Positions 14,197 to 18,704 of a stretch of DNA of 18,704 bases are shown piece by piece. Source of the DNA: Candidatus Altimarinota bacterium (GTDB lineage Bacteria; Patescibacteriota; Gracilibacteria; RBG-16-42-10). The translations under genes and the position numbers were made by a program. The stretch is taken from positions 1 through 18,704 of the forward strand of contig JAGNZB010000015.1 of the NCBI GenBank assembly GCA_017984655.1, given 5' to 3'. Positions within the stretch are counted from its first letter, which is position 1, and each line of letters opens with the position of its first letter. The notes below the pieces were generated by a model. The model worked only from the letters and a program-made list of their open reading frames with translations, had not been told where the DNA came from and searched no databases.

Positions 14197-15555
14197 CTAA
14201 TCAAAAAGACTCACGATCGTTGCCAGGCTCACAAGAGTCATGATCGCAACGACAGCCCAACCAACCACCGTAGCCAGCTTGCCATTACGCCACTTCCCCA
14301 TGATCTTCTTGCGACTACTAAGGATCATAATCAAGACCAAAATAATCGGTGCGATCAGGCCATTGGCAACTGCTGACCAGATCAGCGCTTTGATCGGATC
14401 AATGCCAATAAAGTTGAGCGCCAGACCAAAAAGCATCGAGAAGATAATCACCCCATAGAAGCTATAAGCTTCCTTGAGCTTCCGGTACAAGCCCATCTTC
14501 CAGCCAAAACTCTCAGCGATCGCGTAGGAGCTAGAACCGGCAAGCACGGGAATAGCCAAAAGACCGGTGCCCACGATACCAACCACAAACAGTATATAGG
14601 TGGCATTTCCAGCCAATGGTCTCAATGCTTCAGCTGCTTGAGCTGACGTGGTAATCTCAGTAATACCATTGGCCATCAGTACCGCTCCACAAGTGGCAAT
14701 GATAAAGAACATCACTAGATTGGAAAGGAACATACCAGACCACACATCGACACGCATGTTTTTGATCTCACTAGCTGTGGGATTCTGACGCTGACGAACT
14801 TTGGTCTTACCAGCCACAATCTCTTCTTCCACTTCCTGCGATGTCTGCCAAAAGAACAAGTAGGGTGATATCGTCGTACCAAAGATGGCACAGATCAAGA
14901 AGATCTGATCCTTCGAAAATGTAATCGACGGCACCACCGCATGGACCAATACATCACTCCAGTTCAAATTAGCCAAGAATGCAGAGACAATATAGGCCAA
15001 CAACACTAGCGCTAGCCATTTGAGATACTTAGCATACAAGGCGTATGGAGTAAAAATCTGGAGCAAAATACTAATCAGCGAAAATCCAATCACCAAAACA
15101 GAAAAAGACACCTGGGGTAAAAGCAGCTGAGTAGCCTGAGCCATAGCTCCTAAGTCAGCACCAATATTGAAGGTGTTGGCCAAAAATAACAGCACCGTAC
15201 ACAGAATCAAAATACTTCTAGGAAAGTGACGACGAATATTACCTGCTAGTCCCCGCCCCGTGACCAAACCAATACGTGCACACATCTCTTGAATGACTGA
15301 CATCAATGGAAAGGTCAGTGCTGAGAGCCAGAGTAATTGGAAGCCATACTTTGCACCAGCCTGTGAATAGGTTGCGATCCCTGCAGGATCATCATCAGCA
15401 GCACCAGTAGTCAGTCCTGGTCCCAAAATACGCCAATAACTCTTGACCCGAGTGAGCCCCGGAATCGCACCAGTAGCCTTGGCGGCATCTTCCACAATCT
15501 CTTCCAAGCCACGAGCAGGTAGAGCGACAATCTTCTCAAACAAATTCTTTTTCAT
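14197..15555 (-). CDS. NRAMP-like divalent metal transporter, 452 aa
   Basis: This is an inner-membrane proton-coupled or facilitative metal transporter of the NRAMP fold, with about 11 hydrophobic helices. The first, WRILGPGLTTGAAD, is preceded by a roughly 40-residue cytoplasmic N-terminus. At the metal site the canonical DPGN of helix 1 reads D-P-A-G (Asp56-Gly59, preceded by DD). The helix 6 MPH motif reads S-P-Y (Ser230-Tyr232, within GTTISPYLFFWQ), so the Met ligand is absent. In NRAMP proteins that Met helps exclude Mg and Ca, so selectivity here may differ from MntH. A cytoplasmic loop rich in Glu and Lys follows helix 6. It is the first gene of an operon with the UDG-like and SGNH genes (5-bp gaps). 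A palindrome over its presumed promoter may be an operator. Confidence 0.88.
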   Translation of the reverse strand: MKKNLFEKIVALPARGLEEIVEDAAKATGAIPGLTRVKSYWRILGPGLTTGAADDDPAGIATYSQAGAKYGFQLLWLSALTFPLMSVIQEMCARIGLVTGRGLAGNIRRHFPRSILILCTVLLFLANTFNIGADLGAMAQATQLLLPQVSFSVLVIGFSLISILLQIFTPYALYAKYLKWLALVLLAYIVSAFLANLNWSDVLVHAVVPSITFSKDQIFLICAIFGTTISPYLFFWQTSQEVEEEIVAGKTKVRQRQNPTASEIKNMRVDVWSGMFLSNLVMFFIIATCGAVLMANGITEITTSAQAAEALRPLAGNATYILFVVGIVGTGLLAIPVLAGSSSYAIAESFGWKMGLYRKLKEAYSFYGVIIFSMLFGLALNFIGIDPIKALIWSAVANGLIAPIILVLIMILSSRKKIMGKWRNGKLATVVGWAVVAIMTLVSLATIVSLFD

Positions 15556-15577
15556 AGATGGATCAAGTGCAGGTAAG

Positions 15578-15600
15578 CAATAACCTTACTATCGTTATTG
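15578..15600 (-). promoter_or_regulatory. Inverted repeat over the NRAMP promoter (candidate operator)
   Basis: CAATAAC (15578-15584) and GTTATTG (15594-15600) are a perfect 7-bp inverted repeat separated by 9 bp. Read on the minus strand the spacer holds GATAGT, a -10-like box with TTGCTG 18 bp further upstream. A dimeric repressor binding here would cover the promoter. The regulator is not identified; a metal-sensing one is plausible given the target. Confidence 0.45.
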
Positions 15601-15678
15601 AAAATCAGCACCAGCAAAAGGGCAATGATCAATGTCTCAATGACACAAACACAGTTGATGGTCAAATGTCAGAGCCAA

Positions 15679-16326
15679 TTACTTGCTAGTGGCTCTAGGC
15701 TCGGGAATAGCAGTCTCAGCACCAGGTGGCAACAACATCATGGTCTTGAGATTATTAGGATCAAACAAAACAGTGACCTGATCGCCCACTTTTGGAATCT
15801 GCAGGCGTGAGATCAGTTGCTTGCATGTGATCGGGAACTCACCCAGACTCTGGGATCGCACTGACAAGGTCAGTGTCACTGAAAACTGATTTTCATTGAC
15901 CGTCATACCATTGTCAGAGATAGCGAGGACCTGAGCTGGTGCTCGCTCGCCCTTGGCTAATAAATCAGCATCGATAGTCTGGACATCCCAAGACATCACT
16001 AGTGTCGCAATCATAAAGATGGCAATACTGCCAAGCAGGAGAAGCGTAAACAATCCCGGATCGGTGTGCTCAATCCCAGTCCCCGAAAGCCAGACACACC
16101 AACCAATGTAAGGCAAAGACACCAAAAGCATCTTCAACAAGTAACTATGATTGGAAACAATCTTGGCCAGGAGAAAACACAAAAACAAAGCAGTAGCAGT
16201 AATAGTATACAAATAAGCAGCTCCAACAAAGACAAGCTCACCGCTAGTTAGAAACCACCAGGTCCAAAGACAATACAACACGGAGATCGTGGCTGTAGTG
16301 GTGGTGAATTTCTTGAAGGGAAGCAT
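15679..16326 (-). CDS. Small membrane protein with C-terminal beta domain, 215 aa
   Basis: There are four predicted membrane helices, at about residues 9-26, 33-55, 64-82 and 92-112. A soluble domain follows (about 118-198) with alternating beta-strand patterns (QFSVTLTLSVRS, KVGDQVTVLFDPNN). The K-V-G-D-Q-V-T-V-L-F-D-P segment resembles the DUF3592-like modules found after membrane helices in many bacteria. Function unknown. The open frame continues 33 codons further upstream, but that part is repeat sequence (families A and B) and lacks a membrane-protein character. The ATG at 16326, preceded by TTT, is therefore chosen. It lies 123 bp upstream of the NRAMP gene, in the same orientation, but with its own promoter region probable. 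Confidence 0.68.
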   Translation of the reverse strand: MLPFKKFTTTTATISVLYCLWTWWFLTSGELVFVGAAYLYTITATALFLCFLLAKIVSNHSYLLKMLLVSLPYIGWCVWLSGTGIEHTDPGLFTLLLLGSIAIFMIATLVMSWDVQTIDADLLAKGERAPAQVLAISDNGMTVNENQFSVTLTLSVRSQSLGEFPITCKQLISRLQIPKVGDQVTVLFDPNNLKTMMLLPPGAETAIPEPRATSK

Positions 16327-16337
16327 AAAACGGTGGC

Positions 16338-16366
16338 TAATTAGGAATTGGTATGAGGAATTGTGG
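16338..16366 (+). repeat. Dispersed AT-rich repeat B
   Basis: TAATTAGGAATTGG and GAGGAATTGTGG are the complement orientation of the cluster at 6596-6676. The copy lies 12 bp upstream of the small membrane-protein start. Confidence 0.5.
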
Positions 16367-16398
16367 GAAAAGGAGGATTGGTTTGAGAGTACGTGAGA

Positions 16399-16446
16399 AC
16401 CGGGATACTCGGCAAGGTCCTTCACTGTGTTCAGGATGATGGAAAA
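16399..16446 (+). repeat. Dispersed repeat A, diverged copy
   Basis: The copy begins ACCGGGATACTCGGCAAGGT, continues CCTTCACTG and ends TTCAGGATGATGG. It differs from the 6536 and 16529 copies mainly in the CGCGTGCGC section, where it reads ACTGTGT. Confidence 0.65.
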
Positions 16447-16449
16447 AAC

Positions 16450-16487
16450 GTGAATTACAAATTACAAATTATAAATTACAAATTGGG
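16450..16487 (+). repeat. Dispersed AT-rich repeat B cluster
   Basis: Four tandem-like ATTACAAATT/ATTATAAATT units are followed by GGGG. Similar units occur at 6648-6676. Confidence 0.55.
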
Positions 16488-16528
16488 GCTCGGGGAAAGT
16501 AGGGCTTCTTTGTGGATTTGCAGGATTT

Positions 16529-16577
16529 ACCGAGATACTTGGCAAGGTCCTTCGCGTGCGCTCAGGATGACGGAATG
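16529..16577 (+). repeat. Dispersed repeat A, full copy
   Basis: The copy begins ACCGAGATACTTGGCAAGGT and ends GCTCAGGATGACGGAATGG. It is nearly identical in its last 22 bases to the copy at 6536-6585. Confidence 0.7.
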
Positions 16578-16587
16578 GAGGGGGGCC

Positions 16588-16622
16588 CAATTAGTAATTA
16601 CTAATTCCTAATTACCAATTAT
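16588..16622 (+). repeat. Dispersed AT-rich repeat B cluster
   Basis: CCAATTAGTAATTACTAATT is followed by CCTAATTACCAATTAT. The stretch 16327-16650 holds no gene. It is a B-A-B-A-B mosaic immediately upstream of the next gene's promoter. Confidence 0.6.
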
Positions 16623-16654
16623 ATGGAGCTCTCCCCATTTTCTTGCTTTTCCTT

Positions 16655-16660
16655 TATACT
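16655..16660 (+). promoter_or_regulatory. -10 box for the 16685-17329 gene
   Basis: TATACT, five of six bases matching the consensus, predicts a start near 16667 and a leader of about 18 nt. No strong -35 is seen at the right distance. It lies just outside the last repeat B of the island. Confidence 0.4.
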
Positions 16661-16684
16661 AAAGAGATTGAGGTAATTACTTCT

Positions 16685-17329
16685 ATGGGTATTGAGGATT
16701 CGTTGGATCGACAGTGGCGGGTTCGTGAGGAGAAAGAGGCTTTGCGAAAGGTGGCATTTGCCAGACTGCTTGAGGGGGTACTGCCTGTGAGTGCTGAGCC
16801 GAAGGCCTATCACGTCGTCAATATTGGCTGTGGTGATGGGCGTGATACGCCAGACCTGCAAGCGGCTTGTCGGGCAAAAAACTGGCTACCATTGGTGTGC
16901 AGTGTGGATTGTGCTGAAACTTATATTGCCCATGCACGCACAAGTGTGGGTTCAGATAGCAATATCTTTGTTTGTGCTGATGCAGCATCTCCAGCAATAC
17001 TCTCAGAGTATCCACCGTCTCTCGATCTCGTTTTGCTGCGGCATCCGGAAATTCTGGCACACAATACCCATCTATGGCAAAGGATGCTGGCCATTGCGCT
17101 ATCACGGTTAGCTAAGGATGGCCGCGTCTTGGTGACGACCTATAGTGAAAAGGAATTTGAGCGGATTGTAAGAATTACCACCGAACTACCGATCACTGCC
17201 ATTAGTGGTGGGCTGAATCCCACCCGTGACCCTAGTCTCCTGGGGTGGAACAACAAACTAGAGGCCACTATTTGTCCTGATCAATACATGGCATTGTTTG
17301 TGAAGAAGATAACACTTGGCAATTATTAA
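16685..17329 (+). CDS. SAM-dependent methyltransferase-like protein, 214 aa
   Basis: The Rossmann core is evident. Motif I is V-N-I-G-C-G-D-G-R-D-T (residues 45-55), followed by an acid at the end of strand 2 (CSVDC). Strand 4 reads LDLVLLRHPE, then a helix with W-Q-R-M-L-A-I-A-L and the pre-strand-5 segment L-A-K-D-G-R-V-L-V-T-T-Y-S. These fit class I SAM methyltransferases; the RHPE sequence after strand 4 is typical of a small uncharacterised subgroup. The substrate is unknown. The frame is open from a TTG at 16643, but a -10 box lies within that extension. The ATG at 16685, preceded by TCT and with GAGG 12 nt upstream, is therefore preferred. Repeat B sequence starts in its last codons. 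Confidence 0.75.
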   Translation: MGIEDSLDRQWRVREEKEALRKVAFARLLEGVLPVSAEPKAYHVVNIGCGDGRDTPDLQAACRAKNWLPLVCSVDCAETYIAHARTSVGSDSNIFVCADAASPAILSEYPPSLDLVLLRHPEILAHNTHLWQRMLAIALSRLAKDGRVLVTTYSEKEFERIVRITTELPITAISGGLNPTRDPSLLGWNNKLEATICPDQYMALFVKKITLGNY

Positions 17330-17356
17330 TGAGGAATTGGTAATTAGGAATTGGGG
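17319..17356 (+). repeat. Dispersed AT-rich repeat B, overlapping the methyltransferase stop
   Basis: GCAATTATTAATGAGGAATT, then GGTAATTAGGAATTGGGG. The final Asn-Tyr codons and the TAA stop of the methyltransferase lie within the repeat, so the copy has reached the coding end. Confidence 0.55.
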
Positions 17357-17371
17357 GATTGGAAAGTTACT

Positions 17372-17399
17372 TTGCTTTGTTTGTGGTGGGTGCTACACT
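17372..17399 (+). promoter_or_regulatory. Extended -10 promoter for the 17427-17744 gene
   Basis: TTGCTT (17372-17377), 16 bp, and TACACT (17394-17399) with TGC directly upstream. The predicted start near 17406 leaves about 21 nt to the ATG at 17427. Confidence 0.5.
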
Positions 17400-17426
17400 T
17401 GGTTATCACTTATTGACGACCACTTT

Positions 17427-17744
17427 ATGGCTATGCGTGTAAGCTTTCTTGATGGGAACGATCTGGAAATTGGGTCTGCCATAGTAGAGGATAGCTTTCC
17501 CCAAGAAGTAGCTGGTATTACTGCTGCTGTCCGGGCAATCATCATCACTTATCTCAGACCTGATGGCACTGACAGTCGTGATAAGCCGAAGACCTATCCA
17601 ATCAGGACAAGAGCAGAAATAATCACGCTATTGGGCACGACAACAGAACAAGCAACAAAATTTGCACATGAGTCTGCAGCTGATCCTGCTGGTACTTTGT
17701 ATATGGGTGGTACTGCAATGATCTTCAAAGTAGAAAGTAAATAA
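17427..17744 (+). CDS. Hypothetical protein, 105 aa
   Basis: I do not recognise this small acidic, soluble protein. It has an N-terminal strand (MRVSFLDGND), a helix (QEVAGITAAVRAIIITYL), a segment rich in charged and Pro residues (RPDGTDSRDKPK), a helix (RTRAEIITLLGTTTEQATKF) and a final strand (LYMGGTAMIFKVE). The open frame extends to 17316, but those residues are repeat B and promoter sequence. The ATG at 17427, preceded by TTT, was chosen because the promoter at 17372-17399 lies upstream of it. A second ATG two codons later is also possible. It is isolated between repeat islands. Confidence 0.55.
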   Translation: MAMRVSFLDGNDLEIGSAIVEDSFPQEVAGITAAVRAIIITYLRPDGTDSRDKPKTYPIRTRAEIITLLGTTTEQATKFAHESAADPAGTLYMGGTAMIFKVESK

Positions 17745-17755
17745 CCTAAGCCAAC

Positions 17756-17786
17756 TAGAAATTAGGAATTGGTAATGATGAATTGG
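17756..17786 (+). repeat. Dispersed AT-rich repeat B
   Basis: AAATTAGGAATTGGTAATG is followed by ATGAATTGGGG, the same motif and orientation as the copy at 17319. Confidence 0.5.
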
Positions 17787-17823
17787 GGCACACAATAAGA
17801 CGCCAACAGCTATCAGGCTCTCC

Positions 17824-17850
17824 ATTCACCTTTACCTTCACGTTCACTTT
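17824..17850 (+). repeat. Dispersed repeat C, short partial copy
   Basis: ATTCACCTTTACCTTCACGT then TCACTTT matches the first arm of repeat C (17990-18015), without the second arm. Confidence 0.5.
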
Positions 17851-17856
17851 TATGGT

Positions 17857-17910
17857 CCCTTCCTGATTCCTCATCCCTTCCTGAATCCTCATCCCTTCCT
17901 GATTCCTCAT
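17857..17910 (+). repeat. 18-bp tandem repeat, three copies
   Basis: CCCTTCCTGATTCCTCAT occurs three times in a row. The middle copy has one base changed (GAATCC for GATTCC). The array joins directly to a repeat A in inverted orientation. Confidence 0.85.
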
Positions 17911-17914
17911 CCCT

Positions 17915-17965
17915 CCCTTCCGTCATCCTGAACCATGTGAAGGATCCTGCCGAGGACCTCGGCTC
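17915..17965 (-). repeat. Dispersed repeat A, inverted copy
   Basis: CCCTTCCGTCATCCTGAAC, then GTGAAGGATCCTGCCGAGG and ACCTCGGC. It is the reverse complement of the copies at 6536, 16399 and 16529. Confidence 0.7.
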
Positions 17966-17989
17966 TCACTTGCTCACAAATACGCAGCT

Positions 17990-18074
17990 CATTTCACCTT
18001 TACCTTTACTTTTACGTTTACCTTTCATGAGTGAAGAAGCAAAGAAAGAAACGTAAAGGGAAAAGTAAAAAACA
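17990..18074 (+). repeat. Dispersed repeat C, ~85 bp imperfect palindrome
   Basis: It begins CATTTCACCTTTACCTTTAC, continues TTTTACGTTTACC and TTTCATGAG, and returns as AAAGAAAGAAACGTAAAGGG and AAAAGTAAA. It aligns along its length with the reverse complement of 6416-6508. The two arms are complementary and would form a long hairpin in RNA or single-stranded DNA. Confidence 0.7.
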
Positions 18075-18097
18075 CAACTAAGTGCCCCCCCTGGTCC

Positions 18098-18135
18098 CAA
18101 TTTCTAATTACTAATTATCAATTCCTAATTCACAA
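18098..18135 (+). repeat. Dispersed AT-rich repeat B cluster
   Basis: CCAATTTCTAATTACTAATT is followed by ATCAATTCCTAATTC. It closes the gene-free stretch 17745-18180, which is made of B, C, tandem, A, C and B repeats in that order. Confidence 0.6.
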
Positions 18136-18187
18136 TCGTTTCTTCTCAAAATACCATCAATAAAACTATCCCTCTCACCGACAATAG

Positions 18188-18215
18188 TTGATTAAATACA
18201 TCTTTGTTGTATAAT
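18188..18215 (+). promoter_or_regulatory. Sigma-70-type promoter for the 18240-18551 gene
   Basis: TTGATT (18188-18193), 16 bp, and a perfect TATAAT (18210-18215). The predicted start near 18222 leaves a leader of about 18 nt with no Shine-Dalgarno. Confidence 0.6.
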
Positions 18216-18239
18216 ATCTAGTCGTAATCAAGTACCAAT

Positions 18240-18551
18240 ATGACCAGAAAAAAGACCAGGACTCCAGGTGAGTTGCCTAAGGGGGCTGAAAAGCTCGCTC
18301 CCAGTACATCACCAAAGAGACCAGCATATGAAGCTGTGCGTAAGGAAGTTAGAAATGTATTTGTGGATCGTGAAGGTGACGCAGAAGAATACTATATGCC
18401 TGAACCACTGAGAGTGCGGTTCATCCCTGACACATTTGATCGATCACAGATCCGTGAGGTGGTGATTGGTAGAGAGATCATGCTACCCGATGGCTTTGTC
18501 GTTGCGGTGCAAGGAGTACCAAATCCACAACTACCTACTTTAAAAAAGTAG
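18240..18551 (+). CDS. Hypothetical basic protein, 103 aa
   Basis: I do not recognise this protein. The first 35 residues are Lys/Arg/Pro/Thr-rich and probably disordered (TRKKTRTPGELPKG...). The rest is a compact beta-like domain with PLRVRFIPDTFD, REVVIGREIMLPDGFVVAVQGV and a Pro-rich end. There are no membrane or signal segments. The basic tail could bind nucleic acid, but there is no family evidence. The ATG at 18240 sits behind a good promoter. Its 3' end overlaps the convergent Nudix gene by 17 bp, with a palindrome over both stop codons. Confidence 0.6.
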   Translation: MTRKKTRTPGELPKGAEKLAPSTSPKRPAYEAVRKEVRNVFVDREGDAEEYYMPEPLRVRFIPDTFDRSQIREVVIGREIMLPDGFVVAVQGVPNPQLPTLKK

Positions 18552-18552
18552 G
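18534..18552. other. Palindrome over the convergent stop codons
   Basis: CCTACTTT and AAAGTAGG are separated by AAA. The palindrome contains the stop codons of both the 18240 (+) and Nudix (-) genes. The A/T-rich stem is weak, so a bidirectional terminator is only a possibility. Confidence 0.35.
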
Positions 18553-18704
18553 CATCACATAGCCAAGTAGCACTCCAACACTGCGCCATTCTTGCATCTG
18601 GCCTTGGCTAATTGCGAGCTTCAGTTCATCAATAGTAAGCCAGGCGACTGAGATCTCTTCTCCCACACCGAGATCTTGCCCTGAAGCAAGCACCTCATAC
18701 TCCC
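18535..18704 (-). CDS. Nudix hydrolase, C-terminal 55 residues (5' end outside window)
   Basis: The minus-strand frame is open from the window edge to TAG at 18535. The 55 visible residues (EYEVLASGQDLGVGEEISVAW..., then a helix and VGVLLGYV) match the end of Nudix enzymes that hydrolyse nucleoside diphosphates linked to another moiety. The 'EEisv-W-lti-DEL' segment is the conserved strand and helix found after the Nudix box in ADP-ribose-pyrophosphatase-like members. The Nudix box itself lies outside the window, so activity cannot be judged. It converges on and overlaps the 18240-18551 gene by 17 bp. Confidence 0.65.
   Translation of the reverse strand, partial: EYEVLASGQDLGVGEEISVAWLTIDELKLAISQGQMQEWRSVGVLLGYVMPTFLK

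Noticed and set aside
16327..16425. 33-codon upstream extension of the small membrane protein
   Set aside because: It is made of repeat A and B sequence; the membrane-protein character begins at the ATG at 16326.
16450..16622. Possible CRISPR array from short, regularly spaced AT-rich repeats
   Set aside because: The units vary in sequence and spacing, have no distinct spacers, and occur dispersed in several islands. No cas gene is present.
17316..17426. 37-codon upstream extension of the 105-aa protein
   Set aside because: It overlaps the methyltransferase stop, repeat B and a promoter, so it is unlikely to be translated.
17857..17910. Possible CRISPR or origin iterons in the 18-bp tandem repeat
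   Set aside because: The units are directly adjacent without spacers, number only three, and no replication initiator gene is nearby.

Overview
This window looks like a chromosomal segment of a small-genome, uncultivated bacterium, most plausibly from the Patescibacteria/CPR radiation. That is an inference, since no rRNA or phylogenetic marker is present. The base composition is moderate (mid-40s % G+C by eye). About a third of the genes match no family I recognise. Genes are packed with 5-25 bp gaps or short overlaps. Shine-Dalgarno sequences are almost absent, and many start codons are directly preceded by TCT or TTT. TGA acts as a stop codon but is rare.

Layout. 1-1524: the tail of a SAM methyltransferase, an unknown 197-aa protein and a VOC/glyoxalase-fold protein, all on +. 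1525-1857: a regulatory leader with two tandem, paralogous attenuators. Each encodes a ~20-aa peptide with a Trp-Phe-(Thr-Pro)-Tyr-Tyr-Phe codon run, then a GGTGAAGG element, then a two-tier intrinsic terminator. 1858-5308: the apparent target operon, consisting of a 561-aa protein of unknown function, an aminopeptidase P and a small cupin-like protein. 5378-6346 (-): an unknown 322-aa protein. 6347-6729: a gene-free island of dispersed repeats. 6730-11346 (+): a 324-aa protein ending in an RNA-polymerase-alpha-CTD-like helical domain, a 543-aa protein ending in a HicA-like domain, a P-loop kinase-like protein and an MFS transporter translationally coupled to it. 11337-15555 (-): an NRAMP-like metal transporter, a uracil-DNA-glycosylase-family protein and an SGNH hydrolase in a tight operon, then a FAD-dependent oxidoreductase with its own promoter. 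15679-16326 (-): a small membrane protein. 16327-18239: two short + genes (a methyltransferase and an unknown) set among composite repeat islands. 18240-18704: an unknown basic protein converging on the C-terminal end of a Nudix hydrolase that runs off the window.

The most notable system is the tandem aromatic-codon attenuator in front of the 561-aa gene and pepP. The two units have the same start-to-Trp distance and the same codon order, but their terminator stems differ in sequence while keeping base pairing. Transcription of the downstream genes would then rise when charged aromatic tRNAs are scarce. This fits a peptidase operon that salvages amino acids, although the central 561-aa protein is unidentified. 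The second most notable item is the HicA-like domain fused to a large unknown protein, with no separate HicB antitoxin nearby. The intergenic islands carry at least three dispersed repeat families (A, B and C below) in mosaic order.
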